64,000 bases of DNA from an uncultured Oleiphilus sp. (GCA_913020245.1 CAJWAD010000006.1:1-64000); one strand, 5' to 3'. Shown: positions 27,877-39,256, numbered from the stretch's first letter. The notes: a model not told the origin generated them from the letters alone. Made by a program: numbers and translations.

Positions 27877-29922
27877 TTACGTAATTCGCATGCCTGCACT
27901 CGCACCTTCGTGGGGTTCAAGCAACCAAATATCTTGGCCTCCCGGACCTGCTGCAAGCACCATGCCTTCCGATATACCAAATTTCATTTTACGTGCTTTG
28001 AGGTTTGCGATCATTACGGTATGTTTGCCAATCAGTTCATCTGGTTGATAAGCAGATTTAATACCAGAAAATACCTGCTTTTCAGCAAAGCCTAAATCAA
28101 GAGTCAGTTTAAGTAACTTTTTGGCTCCGTCCACATGTTCAGCATTCTTGATGAGCGCAACGCGGAGATCAATTTTAGCAAAATCGTCGAATTCTACTTC
28201 CTCGGCAATGGGCTCGAAGCCGCTTTCGGCGGCCTCAGACGATGCGAGGCTCTCGACCTTTTTTCCGAGTTGCATTTCAGCTGCCACCGCTTGTTTTGAA
28301 TCTTCTAGCATATTATCGATTTTTGCGAGGTCAACGCGTGTCATCATTGCTTTGAACTTTGTGATGTCATGCCCCAATAGTAGATGTGTCCGTGCGTCCC
28401 AGGTTAATTCAGTGTTTAAGAACGCTTCTGCTTTTAACGCCATCGCAGGCAAGACTGGCGCGAGATAGGTAATTAATTGGCGAAACATATTAATGCCGTT
28501 GGAGCAGATCTGTTGTAGTTCTGCGTGTTTGCCCTCTTCTTTTGCGATGACCCATGGCGCTTTCTCATCGATGTATTGATTCGCCAGGTCAGCAAGTTCC
28601 ATGATTTGGCGAATTGCTTTACCAAATTCACGTGCCTCATAGTGTGCGGCGATGTTATCTCCGGCATTGATGAATTGGTCAAGCAAGGCTTGCTCTTCGC
28701 AGCGCTGTGCAAGTTTTCCCTCAAAACGTTTATGAATAAAACCGGCACAACGACTGGCGATATTGACCACCTTGCCGACTAAGTCTGAGTTGACGCGTTG
28801 CGCGAAATCGTCAAGGTTGAGGTCTAGATCTTCAACACTACTGGTCAATTTTGCGGCGAAGTAATAGCGTAAATATTCGGGGTCAAGATGGTCTAAATAG
28901 GTAGCGGCTTTTATGAAGGTTCCGCGGGATTTAGACATTTTCTTGCCATTAACGGTGACAAATCCATGCGCGTTGACAGCGGTTGGGGTTCTATAATTCG
29001 CACAATGTAGCATCGCAGGCCAAAACAGCGCATGGAAGTTAATGATGTCTTTACCAATGAAATGGTATAGCTCGGTTTCTGAACCGGCTCTCCAATAGTC
29101 ATCAAATTCTAAATCATCACGTTTGTCGCAAAGATTTTTGAAACTAGCCATGTAGCCAATCGGTGCGTCAAGCCAAACGTAGAAGTATTTCCCCGGTTGA
29201 TCTGGAATTTCAAAACCGAAGTAGGGCGCATCTCGTGAGATATCCCACTCTTGCAGGCCGCTGTCTAGCCATTCGCTGAGTTTGTTCGCAATCTGGTCTT
29301 GTAATGTTCCGCTGCGAGTCCAGTCCTTTAGGAAATCTTCAAATTCGGGAAGTTTGAAGAAGAAATGTGTCGACTCTTTCTCGATTGGGATCGCGCCCGA
29401 AATTGCCGATACGGGATTGATTAATTCCATTGGGCTGTATGTAGCCCCGCAGCTTTCGCAGTTATCGCCGTATTGATCTTCCGCTTTACATTTCGGACAG
29501 GTTCCTTTAACAAACCGATCAGCCAAAAATAACTCTTTTTCCGGATCAAAGGCTTGTGTAATGCTGCGCGAAGCGATTTTGTCTTGCTCGACTAACGCGC
29601 TGTAAATAGCGTTGGAAAGCGTCTGGTTTTCCGGCGAATGGGTTGAATGGTAATTGTCAAAGTTAACATGAAAACCGGCAAAATCCTTTTGGTGTTCCTT
29701 ATTGACGCGATCAATCAGCTGCTCTGGAGAAATGCTTTCCTTCTCTGCGCGCAACATGATTGCTGTGCCGTGCGCATCATCGGCGCATACGTAGGTGCAT
29801 TGTTCTCCGCGTAGCTTTTGAAAACGTACCCAAATGTCTGTTTGGATATATTCCAATAAGTGGCCAAGATGGATAGAGCCATTTGCATAAGGCAGTGCAC
29901 TGGTAACTAGTATTTTTCGCAC
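27877..29922 (-). CDS. metG: Methionyl-tRNA synthetase
   Basis: A 681-residue class I synthetase. The HIGH motif is HLGH (residues 18-21), KMSKS lies near residue 328 ([11 protein letters not shown]) and the zinc knuckle reads [18 protein letters not shown]. The C-terminal ~100 residues are the EMAP/Trbp111-like tRNA-binding domain ([17 protein letters not shown]), as in the dimeric E. coli-type enzyme. It is divergent from mrp, the conserved metG/mrp neighbourhood of gammaproteobacteria, and is followed after 26 bases by rnfA. Confidence 0.97.
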   Translation of the reverse strand: MRKILVTSALPYANGSIHLGHLLEYIQTDIWVRFQKLRGEQCTYVCADDAHGTAIMLRAEKESISPEQLIDRVNKEHQKDFAGFHVNFDNYHSTHSPENQTLSNAIYSALVEQDKIASRSITQAFDPEKELFLADRFVKGTCPKCKAEDQYGDNCESCGATYSPMELINPVSAISGAIPIEKESTHFFFKLPEFEDFLKDWTRSGTLQDQIANKLSEWLDSGLQEWDISRDAPYFGFEIPDQPGKYFYVWLDAPIGYMASFKNLCDKRDDLEFDDYWRAGSETELYHFIGKDIINFHALFWPAMLHCANYRTPTAVNAHGFVTVNGKKMSKSRGTFIKAATYLDHLDPEYLRYYFAAKLTSSVEDLDLNLDDFAQRVNSDLVGKVVNIASRCAGFIHKRFEGKLAQRCEEQALLDQFINAGDNIAAHYEAREFGKAIRQIMELADLANQYIDEKAPWVIAKEEGKHAELQQICSNGINMFRQLITYLAPVLPAMALKAEAFLNTELTWDARTHLLLGHDITKFKAMMTRVDLAKIDNMLEDSKQAVAAEMQLGKKVESLASSEAAESGFEPIAEEVEFDDFAKIDLRVALIKNAEHVDGAKKLLKLTLDLGFAEKQVFSGIKSAYQPDELIGKHTVMIANLKARKMKFGISEGMVLAAGPGGQDIWLLEPHEGASAGMRIT

Positions 29923-30144
29923 AGAAATTTCTCAAATCTTAGAGTTGACAGATAATCGCACCGCAACGAGAGCTGCTCAGCAGTAAAAATCTACAAGAAT
30001 CACTCTGCGGTCTTTAAAACCGGCGCTATCATACCTATGATAAGCTCTTTTTTCACCCCGAACACAATGAGATTTTCTATCGCCGCCCGCCTGTCGCGTT
30101 ATGGAGGTAGCTCGTATTGTATTTTTAACGTTTTAGGAGCCCTC

Positions 30145-31242
30145 ATGGCCGGTCCTAGCCAAAGTGAAATTGACGAAGCGATTGCAAATTACGAAGACCC
30201 TTATTTGCATAAAAATTTATTTGAACTTAACGCAGTGAAATCGCTTCGCTGCGAGAACGGGAATCTAGAGTTAGAGATTAAGATGCCTTATGCCTGTGAG
30301 GGCATCCATGGGGCTATGCAGCAAATTTTGAGTACCCATCTCGATTATTTAGACGGTGTTGACTCTGTGCATATTGACATTCAAACCGAAATTATTGCAC
30401 ACAAGGTTCAAAACAATCTGAAGAGTCTCGAGAATGTAAAAAATATCATTGCCGTGGCATCGGGTAAAGGTGGCGTTGGAAAAAGTACTAGTGCTGTGAA
30501 TCTTGCCTTGTCGCTTGCGCGCGAGGGCGCGACTGTAGGCATTCTTGATGCTGATATTTATGGTCCAAGCGTGGGTATGATGCTTGGCATTGCTGAGGGT
30601 ACGCGCCCAAAGACGCAAGAACAGAAGTTCTTTGTACCTATCGATGTGCAAGGCTTGCAAGTGATGTCAATGGCGTTTTTGGTTACGGATGAGACGCCTA
30701 TGGTATGGCGTGGTCCGATGGTCAGTGGTGCCTTATTGCAACTACTAACGCAAACCAAATGGAATGACTTGGATTACCTTGTTGTTGATCTGCCCCCAGG
30801 AACCGGAGATATTCAGCTTACACTCTCACAAAAGGTGCCAGTCACTGGAGCTATAATTGTGACGACGCCCCAAGATATTGCATTGCTCGATTGTAAAAAA
30901 GGCATTGAGATGTTTCGTAAAGTAAATATTCCGGTATTTGGTGTGATAGAGAATATGAGTGTACATATTTGCAGTAGCTGTGGTCATCAGGAGCCATTAT
31001 TTGGCGAGGGTGGTGGGGCACAGATCGCACAAAATTATGAGACGCAGTTATTGGGTCAAATGCCTTTGCATCAAACGATTCGTGAACATATGGATGCAGG
31101 TACACCAACGGTAATCGCTGAGCCCGATAGTGAAGTTGCGCTTATGTATCAGGATATTGGCCGTAAAGTTGGTGCTGAGCTCGCCACGAAGGCAAAGAAC
31201 TATGCCAATGCCTTTCCGGAAATTGTGTTCTCTAAAGACTAA
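30145..31242 (+). CDS. apbC: Mrp/ApbC family iron-sulfur cluster carrier ATPase
   Basis: A 365-residue P-loop ATPase that carries and transfers Fe-S clusters. It has an N-terminal MIP18/DUF59-like domain (residues 1-~85), a deviant Walker A GKGGVGKST (107-115), GILDADIYGPSVG, and the cluster-binding CxxC (HICSSCGHQEPLFGEGGG). The start is set at 30145 by TTTTAGGAGCCCTC just before the ATG; the frame is open 36 codons further 5' but that part lacks similarity. dcd follows after 100 bases. Confidence 0.95.
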   Translation: MAGPSQSEIDEAIANYEDPYLHKNLFELNAVKSLRCENGNLELEIKMPYACEGIHGAMQQILSTHLDYLDGVDSVHIDIQTEIIAHKVQNNLKSLENVKNIIAVASGKGGVGKSTSAVNLALSLAREGATVGILDADIYGPSVGMMLGIAEGTRPKTQEQKFFVPIDVQGLQVMSMAFLVTDETPMVWRGPMVSGALLQLLTQTKWNDLDYLVVDLPPGTGDIQLTLSQKVPVTGAIIVTTPQDIALLDCKKGIEMFRKVNIPVFGVIENMSVHICSSCGHQEPLFGEGGGAQIAQNYETQLLGQMPLHQTIREHMDAGTPTVIAEPDSEVALMYQDIGRKVGAELATKAKNYANAFPEIVFSKD

Positions 31243-31342
31243 TTGAACGCGCAGTATGAAAGGCGTTCAGGCTTTTGTCTTTGGGGTAGGACGGGTATGA
31301 TATTGCGCCAACTAATTAGCAATTGTATTAAGAGAAGCAATC

Positions 31343-31909
31343 ATGTCTATAAAATCGGATAAGTGGATTCGTCGTATGGCGCAGGGACAAGGCATGATCG
31401 AGCCTTTTGAACCGGGCCAAGTGCGTGAAAACAATGCAGGTAAAATCATCTCTTACGGCACCTCGAGTTATGGATATGACGTGCGTTGCAGCAGTGAGTT
31501 TAAAATCTTCACTAACGTGCATTCAGCCACGGTTGACCCAAAGAATTTCGATGAAAACAGTTTTGTCGATATTGATAGCGACGTCTGTGTTATTCCGCCG
31601 AACTCCTTTGCTCTAGCGCGCACTGTTGAGTATTTTCGTATTCCACGCAGCGTGTTGACCATTTGCTTGGGTAAATCGACGTATGCGCGTTGCGGTATTA
31701 TTGTCAATGTCACGCCGCTCGAGCCGGAGTGGGAAGGGCACGTCACCTTAGAGTTTTCCAATACGACGAATTTGCCCGCGAAGATCTATGCCAACGAAGG
31801 GGTCGCACAGATGCTATTCTTTGAATCAGACGAGATATGTGAGACGAGCTATCGCGATCGTGGTGGCAAATATCAAGGCCAGCGAGGCGTGACACTGCCG
31901 AAAACTTAA
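31343..31909 (+). CDS. dcd: dCTP deaminase
   Basis: A 188-residue trimeric enzyme that deaminates dCTP to dUTP, the main route to thymidylate in gammaproteobacteria. Family stretches include [26 protein letters not shown] and the active-site [19 protein letters not shown]. The length is near that of the E. coli enzyme (193). A strong terminator follows. Confidence 0.97.
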   Translation: MSIKSDKWIRRMAQGQGMIEPFEPGQVRENNAGKIISYGTSSYGYDVRCSSEFKIFTNVHSATVDPKNFDENSFVDIDSDVCVIPPNSFALARTVEYFRIPRSVLTICLGKSTYARCGIIVNVTPLEPEWEGHVTLEFSNTTNLPAKIYANEGVAQMLFFESDEICETSYRDRGGKYQGQRGVTLPKT

Positions 31910-31937
31910 GCGTTGAGTTGGATGGTTAGCAAAATGT

Positions 31938-31966
31938 AAAAAAGGAGGGCCGACCCCTCCTTTTTT
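31938..31966. terminator. Terminator between dcd and the convergent sulfhydrylase gene
   Basis: Stem AAAAAAGGAGGG / CCCTCCTTTTTT with a 5-base loop. A and T runs on both sides let it serve both converging genes. Confidence 0.9.
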
Positions 31967-31993
31967 CATTTTACTCATTGTTAATTTTTCGAA

Positions 31994-33265
31994 TTAAGCC
32001 TGATCTAGCGCTTGAGCAATATCAGCAATAATATCATCGATATGTTCAATACCGACTGATATCCGCACAAGGTCTGCACTGACGCCAGCCTTGGCGAGTT
32101 CCTCGGCATCCAGTTGACGATGCGTTGTCGAGGCAGGATGGCAGGCGAGTGACTTCGCATCGCCTATATTCACTAAGCGAAGAATCATTTGCAGTGCATC
32201 GATAAAGCGTCCGCCGGCTTCTTGCCCACCTTTAATACCAAAACTCAGGATTCCTGAAGCGCGACCACCACACACCTTTTGGCAAGTCTCTTGAAATGGG
32301 CTATCCGATAATGCGGCGTAGTTTATCCAGTTGACTTTTGGATGTTGTTGCAAAAACTCGGCAACTTTTAGCGCATTTTCGCAATGCCGCTCCATGCGTA
32401 AGCCAAGTGTCTCCAGCCCTTGTAAGATCAAAAAGGCGCTGTGCGGTGACAGCGCAGAGCCGGTATTACGCAGCGGCACGACGCGGCAACGACCGATAAA
32501 CGCAGCGGGCCCGAGCGCTTCGGTGTACACAACTCCATGATAAGAGGGGTCGGGTTGATTGAATAATGGAAAGCGCTCTTTGTTCGCAACCCAATCAAAC
32601 TTACCTGAATCGACGATTACGCCGCCGATAGCGGTACCGTGGCCGCCAATATATTTGGTTAGTGAGTGCACGACGATATCGGCACCTAAATCAAATGGTC
32701 GACATAGATACGGAGTTGCGACGGTATTATCAACGATTACTGGAATGCCGTGACGATGCGCAATGTCGGCAAGCTTGCTGATGTCGACAATATTGCCGGC
32801 AGGATTACCAATTGACTCACAGAAAATAGCACGTGTTTTAGCATCAATGAGTGCTTCCAATGCTTCAAAATTATCATGTGATGCCATACGCACAGTAATC
32901 CCTTGTTGGGGGAAAGTATGTGCGAATAAATTATAGGTGCCGCCATATAATTGACTGATGCTGACAATGTTGTCGCCGGCTTGACAGAGACATTGAATTG
33001 AGTAGGTAATTGCCGCCATCCCTGAGGCGACGCCTAAGGCGCCAATGCCACCTTCCATTTCCGCAATGCGTTGCTCCAATACGGCGGTCGTTGGATTCAT
33101 AATGCGGGTATATATATTGCCGGGTACTTTTAAGTCGAATAGGTCAGCGCCATGCTGTGTGTCGTCAAACGTGTAGGAGGTGGTTTGGTAGATTGGGACC
33201 GCTGCGGCTTTGGTGGTGGCTTCAGACTCATAGCCATGATGTAGTGCAAGTGATTCGAGTTTCAT
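31994..33265 (-). CDS. O-acetylhomoserine sulfhydrylase / Cys-Met metabolism PLP enzyme
   Basis: A 423-residue fold-type I PLP enzyme. The PLP lysine is Lys204 in SLTKYIGGHGT, and YTRIMNPTTAVLEQRIAEMEGG and VDNTVATPYLCRPFDLGAD are typical of the MetY group (O-acetylhomoserine aminocarboxypropyltransferase), which makes homocysteine from O-acetylhomoserine and sulfide. The long form (~425 residues rather than ~390) also supports MetY over MetB/MetZ. No met regulatory riboswitch is evident in the 165-base upstream gap. Confidence 0.9.
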   Translation of the reverse strand: MKLESLALHHGYESEATTKAAAVPIYQTTSYTFDDTQHGADLFDLKVPGNIYTRIMNPTTAVLEQRIAEMEGGIGALGVASGMAAITYSIQCLCQAGDNIVSISQLYGGTYNLFAHTFPQQGITVRMASHDNFEALEALIDAKTRAIFCESIGNPAGNIVDISKLADIAHRHGIPVIVDNTVATPYLCRPFDLGADIVVHSLTKYIGGHGTAIGGVIVDSGKFDWVANKERFPLFNQPDPSYHGVVYTEALGPAAFIGRCRVVPLRNTGSALSPHSAFLILQGLETLGLRMERHCENALKVAEFLQQHPKVNWINYAALSDSPFQETCQKVCGGRASGILSFGIKGGQEAGGRFIDALQMILRLVNIGDAKSLACHPASTTHRQLDAEELAKAGVSADLVRISVGIEHIDDIIADIAQALDQA

Positions 33266-33430
33266 ATATTTACCATTAGGTCTTTGTTAACGTCTTTGTT
33301 TGTGTATGCCGTTATTTTTGATGCGTCTCTCACTTCATGATCTAATCGCGTTTTGGCGCATAGTGCAAGGTGTGCCATCGCCTATCTTAAGCTCTATTTG
33401 TCGTTTTGTTATTAAAAGGTTTGTCGCGTT

Positions 33431-34045
33431 ATGAATCGAAAGAAATTTTTGAAATCTCTTCAAGCATTAACCGGCTGGCGTGAATCTGCCTTTATGCTAT
33501 GTTTGGCTGAGCGCGCGTTGCCGAATGCTGTGCTATTTTTAGATAGTACAAATACGCTTGAACTGGATGGACAGCGTTATCCTAAAGGACTACTCAGTTT
33601 GATGGATCAGAGCTGGGACGCTTTAATTGTGCAGCGGCAAGAAGACGTTATTATCGACTGTTTGGATAATGTTGTGGCGCAAATGCATCAAGAAGAGGGG
33701 CAAGATCAATATGGGATCCTGCCCACTAATGACTGTTTGGGAATTTGGGAGCAAGCCTTAGTGTCGGGTTTGAACCGCGATAAAAAACGGGCGCTCGACA
33801 TGAGCCAGTTATCTCTTGAAACAATTACGCAATTTTTGGAATTTTCGGTAGGTGATGACATGGACGAGAATGCACTCATCAAATTATTTGATACGCATGA
33901 CCTAGTGAAAAGGGAATTTTCTTTTCAAGAAGAAGCCGCTGATATGCTGCGGGCTTCACAAAGCCCAAGCACTGCATTCATAAAAGGGTTTCGTGCGCTT
34001 GCTGCAGATGATGGCGTCAGTAATATTGGCATTAGTATAGAATGA
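33431..34045 (+). CDS. YjaG family protein (DUF416)
   Basis: A 204-residue soluble protein of the DUF416/YjaG family. The first ~30 residues (LQALTGWRESAFMLCLAERALPN), the central ILPTNDCLGIWEQAL and the C-terminal FIKGFRALAADDGVSNIGI parallel E. coli YjaG (FMACLCERMYPN, VYPAIDACVALSE, LIKGLRADLREAGESNIGI). The function is unknown. It is divergent from the sulfhydrylase gene; the TraB-like gene follows after ~55 bases. Confidence 0.88.
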   Translation: MNRKKFLKSLQALTGWRESAFMLCLAERALPNAVLFLDSTNTLELDGQRYPKGLLSLMDQSWDALIVQRQEDVIIDCLDNVVAQMHQEEGQDQYGILPTNDCLGIWEQALVSGLNRDKKRALDMSQLSLETITQFLEFSVGDDMDENALIKLFDTHDLVKREFSFQEEAADMLRASQSPSTAFIKGFRALAADDGVSNIGISIE

Positions 34046-34100
34046 GCTGAGTAAAGGCAGAACATAAGAGGGATAGCGCATGTTAGTTAAAGGATTGAAC

Positions 34101-34979
34101 ATGAAGTACGTAGTGTGTCGAATTGTTTTGGCTGTCACGGTCTGCTATGGCTCGGGCGTTGCGCATGCTGAATACAAAGGGCTATTTTGGAGTATTTCAA
34201 AGGATGAACATACAGTTTACGCATTGGGCTCGGTGCATCTGGCGAATAAAAGCTTCTACCCGATGCCAGCCAATATCATGGCTGCGTTTGATAAGGCGGA
34301 TGAGTTGGTCGTGGAGGTTGATGATTCATTAATTAGCGCTGAAGAGCAGCAGGCATTACTAATGAAATATGCGCTATATCCGCCCGGACAGAATATTTAT
34401 ACGCAGCTTGCCCCGTCTGTTCTAGACCAAATAAGTATGCTGCTTGCAGAGTTTGATCAGCCCTTGAAGCGTTTTGCGCAGTACAAACCTGGCATGATTG
34501 GCGTGACCTTGTCAGCGTTGCAGGGCCAAAAAATGGGTTTCTCTGCTGATCAGGGTTTAGATCGCTATTTCTTGCAAAAAGCCAGATACAAAAAGTCCAT
34601 TCGCCAAGCGGAGGATTTTGAATTTCAAATGCAGTTGATCGGTGCACTGCCCGCGGACAATGCTATTTTAAGGGATGCGTTTGTCGATATGGCCGATTAT
34701 GAAGATATGTGGACGGAGATGATGCAGAGTTGGAAGGACGGTGATGCGGAGGCGATGTACGAAACGACTATTGCGACAGCTTTGCGAGATTTCCCCACGC
34801 TCAATCCATATTATGAGACTCTATTTTTTGATCGACATCCGCGCATGGAGGCCGCTATTGAAGACTGCTTCTCTGCGAAAAAAGTATGTTTCGTTCTCTA
34901 CGGTGCAGGGCATTTTTTAGGCGAGCGCGGTGTGCTTGCGGGACTGAAGAAACAAGGTTATTTGGTTAAACAGTTATGA
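34101..34979 (+). CDS. TraB/GumN family protein
   Basis: A 292-residue exported protein: signal peptide MKYVVCRIVLAVTVCYGSGVA then the TraB/GumN (Tiki-like) domain. The two signature elements are GSVHLANKSFYPMP near the N-terminus and YGAGHFLGERGVLAGLKKQGY at the end; the latter holds the conserved GxGHxxG. Eukaryotic Tiki relatives are metalloproteases, but the bacterial role is not settled. The start at 34101 is chosen for the AAAGGA 7 bases upstream and the signal peptide. Confidence 0.88.
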   Translation: MKYVVCRIVLAVTVCYGSGVAHAEYKGLFWSISKDEHTVYALGSVHLANKSFYPMPANIMAAFDKADELVVEVDDSLISAEEQQALLMKYALYPPGQNIYTQLAPSVLDQISMLLAEFDQPLKRFAQYKPGMIGVTLSALQGQKMGFSADQGLDRYFLQKARYKKSIRQAEDFEFQMQLIGALPADNAILRDAFVDMADYEDMWTEMMQSWKDGDAEAMYETTIATALRDFPTLNPYYETLFFDRHPRMEAAIEDCFSAKKVCFVLYGAGHFLGERGVLAGLKKQGYLVKQL

Positions 34980-35007
34980 TTAATTTCAAATTTAGGTGCG
35001 TTGCTAT

Positions 35008-35970
35008 ATGTCTCGAGTACTAATTTGTTTTTCGTTGTTTGCGGCCTTGAGTGTCAGTATGTACTCGACGGCCGATGTTCCCCAGCTCGTTCTAGCAACA
35101 GGCGGGGTAACGGGTGTTTATTACCCTGCGGGCGGCTCTATTTGTCGTATGGTCAATCGCTTGCGTGCGGAGCATCGTATTCGGTGTTTGGTTGAAAGTA
35201 CCGATGGCTCTGTTTATAACCTCAAAAAGCTAAGGGAGCGCGACGTTAATTTCGCGGTTGTGCAGTCAGATTGGCAATTCCATGCAATGCAAGGAAATCG
35301 AGATTTCGCGGGGGTCGGCGCAGATAAAACTTTACGAAGCGTATTTGCCTTGCATAGCGAGGCCTTCACGGTCGTCGCGCGCGCGGACGCCGGAATACGC
35401 TCTTTTGCTGATTTGAAAGACAAGCGTGTGAATATTGGAAATGAAGGGTCGGGTCAGCGTGCCACCATGACTTGGTTGATGGGTAAGCTAGACTGGAATT
35501 TTGATGTGTTCAAATCAGTACATGATCTTAATTCCGCAGATCAAGCAAAGGGCTTATGTGACAACAAATTTGATGCTTTTGTATTTGTCGCCGGCTATCC
35601 AAACAGCGCCATTAAACAGGCCACAACGGAATGTGAAAGCGTATTGGTTGAGGTAAAGGGTGAAAAGATTAAACAGGCCATCAGGGATTCACCCTATTAT
35701 CGCATGCAAGACATTCCAGGTGGTATTTATCGGGGCAATGATGAACCGATAAAAACCTTTGGCGTTGACGCAACCTTGGTCACCTCAGGTGATGTAAATA
35801 ACAAACTGGTTTATCAGCTTGTTCGCTCGGTATTTGAAAACTTTGAGAGTTTTCGTAAATTACATCCTGCGTTAAGAACGCTAGACAAAAGGCGTATGAC
35901 AAAAGCTGGACTAAGTGCACCGCTGCATGAAGGGGCCATACAATATTTCAAAGAAGCGGACCTCATGTAG
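35008..35970 (+). CDS. TAXI family TRAP transporter solute-binding protein
   Basis: A 320-residue periplasmic binding protein of the TAXI group. It has a signal peptide (ICFSLFAALSVSMYSTA), then LATGGVTGVYYPAGGSICRMVN, the TAXI N-terminal signature, and VNIGNEGSGQRATMTWLM. TAXI proteins normally deliver glutamate-like or other carboxylates to a fused DctQM membrane protein. No TRAP permease gene lies nearby, so its partner is elsewhere or it acts as a sensor subunit. I start at the ATG at 35008; a GTG four codons upstream is possible. A terminator follows at 36021. Confidence 0.88.
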   Translation: MSRVLICFSLFAALSVSMYSTADVPQLVLATGGVTGVYYPAGGSICRMVNRLRAEHRIRCLVESTDGSVYNLKKLRERDVNFAVVQSDWQFHAMQGNRDFAGVGADKTLRSVFALHSEAFTVVARADAGIRSFADLKDKRVNIGNEGSGQRATMTWLMGKLDWNFDVFKSVHDLNSADQAKGLCDNKFDAFVFVAGYPNSAIKQATTECESVLVEVKGEKIKQAIRDSPYYRMQDIPGGIYRGNDEPIKTFGVDATLVTSGDVNNKLVYQLVRSVFENFESFRKLHPALRTLDKRRMTKAGLSAPLHEGAIQYFKEADLM

Positions 35971-36020
35971 TCAGCCATAAAGCGTTCGGCATGTTCGATT
36001 GCTTATTTTAAACAGCTAAT

Positions 36021-36060
36021 TACGCACACCAGCCAGGTATCAATCTGGCTGGTGTGCGTA
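36021..36060. terminator. Bidirectional terminator between TAXI gene and glyS
   Basis: A perfect 16-bp stem (TACGCACACCAGCCAG, 8-base loop, CTGGCTGGTGTGCGTA), followed by TTTATTT on the plus strand. It sits between two converging genes, 50 bases after the first stop and 26 before the other. Confidence 0.85.
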
Positions 36061-36085
36061 TTTATTTCCTTGCTGCGTTTATCTA

Positions 36086-38155
36086 TTAACGGGAGAGAAG
36101 CGAAATGTCAGCGACGTGCAAAAACAAGGCCCGCAAGCTTTGGAGCAGAGCAATTCGATTATTGCGAAGGGTTTCCTCGTTTGCCATCACCATTACTTCA
36201 TCAAAGAAACGATCGACAGGTGCCTGCAGGCTCGCCAGTGCTTTCAGTGCTTTTTCATAGTCGCCTGCTTCAAAACTTGGCATGACTTCCGCAGATTTTT
36301 CTTCAAGCACTAAGGCAAGATTTTGTTCAGCGGGCTCACTCAGCAGGTCGGGATTTACACTGAGCTTTGCATCGATATTTTGCTTGCTCAATATGTTAGA
36401 TACACGTTTATTTGCCGACGCTAATGCGACCGCTGCATCAATCGCCATAAATGAGTCGACAGCTCGAATACGCTTATCGAAATCAAGCGGTTTTGTTGGG
36501 CGGCGCGCACTGACTGACAGGAACACTTCGGCCGAAATATTTTCGTCATCATAACGGGCACGAAAACGCTCGAGCAAATAATCGATTAATTGCTTGGTGA
36601 TGTTTTTGTTTTCAAGCTCTTCGTGGCATTCAATCGCCCATGTAATTAAGTCTTCTAAGTCCAGAGGCAGTTTCTTTTCAACAATGATACGTAATATACC
36701 CAACGAAGCGCGACGGAGTGCAAAGGGGTCTTTGGTGCCGCTAGGTGGCTGATTAATTCCGAATAAGCCAACCAGTGAATCGAGCTTTTCGGCAATTGAT
36801 ACAGCGCAACCCGTAGGCGTGCTAGGCAATGGTCCACCCGCATATTTCGGCATGTATTGTTCGTTAAGCGCCAGTGAAACTTCTTCGTTTTCACCATCAT
36901 GTAGTGCGTAGTGATAAGCCATGATGCCCTGTAAGTCAGTAAACTCTAGCACCATCTCGCTAACCAGATCAGATTTCGCGAGTTCACCCGCCCGTTTAGC
37001 AAGCGTTGGTTCAGATCCAATGGCCAATGCAATACGTTCTGCGAGTTTGGCTACGCGTTCGGTTTTATCGTAAATCGTCCCTAGTTTATTTTGGAAGACG
37101 ATTTTTTTTAGTAGTTCGCGCTTGTCAGCTAAGCTTGTTTTCTTATCTGTTTTAAAGAAGAAGGCCGCATCGGCCAGGCGTGGTCGAATCACACGCTCAT
37201 TGCCTGAAATTACTTGCTTAGGGTCTTTACTCTCGATGTTCGACAGTGTGATGAACAAAGGCATGATTTTGCCGTCACCATCGAGCGCATGGAAATATTT
37301 TTGATGCTCTTTCATTGAAGAGATCAAGGCCTCAGCAGGTACTTGCAAGAATTCGACATCGAATTTGCCAACCAGCGGCACCGGCCATTCATTTAAAGCG
37401 CACACTTCGTCAAGCAAGTCTTCATCAATAATGGCTAGACCACCGACGTTCTCAGCAGCTTGCGTGACGCCCTTACGAATTTTTTCTTTACGTATTTCGT
37501 AATCAGCAATGACTTTACCTTCGTCTAACAACTGCTGTGCATATGTGCTAGGTGATTCAATGCTAATATCTCCAGTGCTGTGGAAACGGTGACCGCGAGT
37601 CGTCTTGCCGTGACGAATACCCAGGGTTTTACCCTCAACCACGTCGTTACCAAGTAACATAACGATCCACTGCACAGGTCGAACGAATTCTACTTTTTCT
37701 GCACCCCAGCGCATGCGTTTAGGAATGGGTAGGTCGGCCAAAGACTGATTAACGATGTCGCCGATTAGAGCCTGAGTTGTATGTCCTGCCTCGGTGCTTC
37801 GATAGACTAACCATGTGCCCTTGGGTGTATCCATTTCCTCGAGCTGATCCGGGTTAATCCCTAATGAGTTCGTAAAACCAGTGAGCGCGCGCGTAGCTTG
37901 ACCTTGGGCATCAAATGCTGCTTGTTTGGATGGCCCTCGTTTTTCAACCGCTTTGTCCGGTTGTTGTGTTTGTAATTCGTTGATCACAAGTGCCAATCGT
38001 CTTGGACTTGCATAGCTTGCCGTTTCACCATGACAAATGCCTGCGTCCTTTAACCCCTTGAGAATGCCCTCGCTGAACGCAATGGAAAGCTTTTTAAGTG
38101 CTTTCGGTGGAAGTTCTTCGGTGCCAATTTCAACAATAAAATCTTGCATCGTCAT
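36086..38155 (-). CDS. glyS: Glycyl-tRNA synthetase beta subunit
   Basis: A 689-residue subunit, the same length as E. coli GlyS. It has the N-terminal [27 protein letters not shown] and the C-terminal anticodon-binding-like region ([12 protein letters not shown]). With GlyQ it forms the alpha2beta2 synthetase; the beta subunit binds tRNA. It overlaps glyQ by four bases (ATGA), so the two are translationally coupled. Confidence 0.97.
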   Translation of the reverse strand: MTMQDFIVEIGTEELPPKALKKLSIAFSEGILKGLKDAGICHGETASYASPRRLALVINELQTQQPDKAVEKRGPSKQAAFDAQGQATRALTGFTNSLGINPDQLEEMDTPKGTWLVYRSTEAGHTTQALIGDIVNQSLADLPIPKRMRWGAEKVEFVRPVQWIVMLLGNDVVEGKTLGIRHGKTTRGHRFHSTGDISIESPSTYAQQLLDEGKVIADYEIRKEKIRKGVTQAAENVGGLAIIDEDLLDEVCALNEWPVPLVGKFDVEFLQVPAEALISSMKEHQKYFHALDGDGKIMPLFITLSNIESKDPKQVISGNERVIRPRLADAAFFFKTDKKTSLADKRELLKKIVFQNKLGTIYDKTERVAKLAERIALAIGSEPTLAKRAGELAKSDLVSEMVLEFTDLQGIMAYHYALHDGENEEVSLALNEQYMPKYAGGPLPSTPTGCAVSIAEKLDSLVGLFGINQPPSGTKDPFALRRASLGILRIIVEKKLPLDLEDLITWAIECHEELENKNITKQLIDYLLERFRARYDDENISAEVFLSVSARRPTKPLDFDKRIRAVDSFMAIDAAVALASANKRVSNILSKQNIDAKLSVNPDLLSEPAEQNLALVLEEKSAEVMPSFEAGDYEKALKALASLQAPVDRFFDEVMVMANEETLRNNRIALLQSLRALFLHVADISLLSR

Positions 38156-39126
38156 GCGCGTTTCCCCTTTTTTTTATCAGCACTCTCTGCGGTTTTTGCA
38201 AGGACCTCTTCACGTAATGCCTCAGTCGCAAGTGGGAAGCCGAGGGACTTACGGCTATCGAAGTAGGCCTGCGCAACGGCGCGCGCTAAGCTGCGGACAC
38301 GCAAAATAAAACGCTGACGTTCCGTCACTGAGATCGCATGGCGTGCATCGAGCATATTGAAAGTATGGGAGGCCTTCAGTACCAACTCATAGGCAGGTAA
38401 CGGAAGTCCAAGCTCAATCAAACGCTGGCTTTCTGATTCGTAAGTATCGAAATTGGTAAATAATGATGGGACATCTGCTTGCTCAAAATTGTAAGTTGAC
38501 ATCTCCACTTCGTTTTGATGAAAAACATCACCGTAGGTTACCTCGCCGTCTGGACCGCTTGCCCAAATCAGATCGTAAACGCTATCAACCCCTTGTAGGT
38601 ACATTGCGATACGTTCCAGGCCATAGGTAATTTCGCCCGTGACTGGATAACATTCTAGCCCGCCAACTTGTTGGAAATAGGTGAATTGGGTGACTTCCAT
38701 GCCATTCAACCACACTTCCCAGCCAAGGCCCCAAGCACCGAGTGTGGGGGATTCCCAATTGTCTTCTACGAACCGGATATCGTGGACATTGGTGTCAACG
38801 CCCATGGCGGTTAATGATTCAAGATAAAGCTCTTGAATATTCAGCGGTGACGGCTTCATGACAACTTGAAATTGATAGTAATGTTGCAGGCGATTTGGGT
38901 TTTCACCGTAGCGACCATCCGTAGGGCGCCGGCTCGGTTGCACATAGGCTGCATTCCATGTTTCGGGACCGATAGAGCGCAAGAATGTTGCTGGATGGAA
39001 AGTGCCTGCGCCGACTTCCATATCGAGGGGCTGCAGTACGACGCAACCTTTACTAGCCCAGAAATTTTGGAGAGCCAGAATCAAACCTTGGAAGGTTTTG
39101 ACATCTGGATTAGATTGATCTGCCAC
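38152..39126 (-). CDS. glyQ: Glycyl-tRNA synthetase alpha subunit
   Basis: A 324-residue class II catalytic subunit. Typical stretches are [43 protein letters not shown] (motif 2 region) and [12 protein letters not shown] (motif 3 region). It is slightly longer than E. coli GlyQ because of a basic tail ([10 protein letters not shown]). glyS follows with overlap. Confidence 0.97.
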   Translation of the reverse strand: MADQSNPDVKTFQGLILALQNFWASKGCVVLQPLDMEVGAGTFHPATFLRSIGPETWNAAYVQPSRRPTDGRYGENPNRLQHYYQFQVVMKPSPLNIQELYLESLTAMGVDTNVHDIRFVEDNWESPTLGAWGLGWEVWLNGMEVTQFTYFQQVGGLECYPVTGEITYGLERIAMYLQGVDSVYDLIWASGPDGEVTYGDVFHQNEVEMSTYNFEQADVPSLFTNFDTYESESQRLIELGLPLPAYELVLKASHTFNMLDARHAISVTERQRFILRVRSLARAVAQAYFDSRKSLGFPLATEALREEVLAKTAESADKKKGKRA

Positions 39127-39256
39127 GTGTATTTACCCACAATTATTTTCATTCATTGTCTGCGTTGCATGGCGGCACCTTGCCGACAACTGAACTGCCA
39201 CGTATTCAGACAAAACTGCGCGGCATTATACCCCATCTAAAAGTCGTGTTGCTGTC

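Noticed and set aside
29944-29949. TTGACA as -35 box for mrp
   Set aside because: No acceptable -10 hexamer 16-18 bases downstream.
33266-33430. Possible SAM riboswitch or MetJ box upstream of the O-acetylhomoserine sulfhydrylase gene
   Set aside because: No terminator-like hairpin, no conserved SAM-riboswitch core and no AGACGTCT-type repeats.
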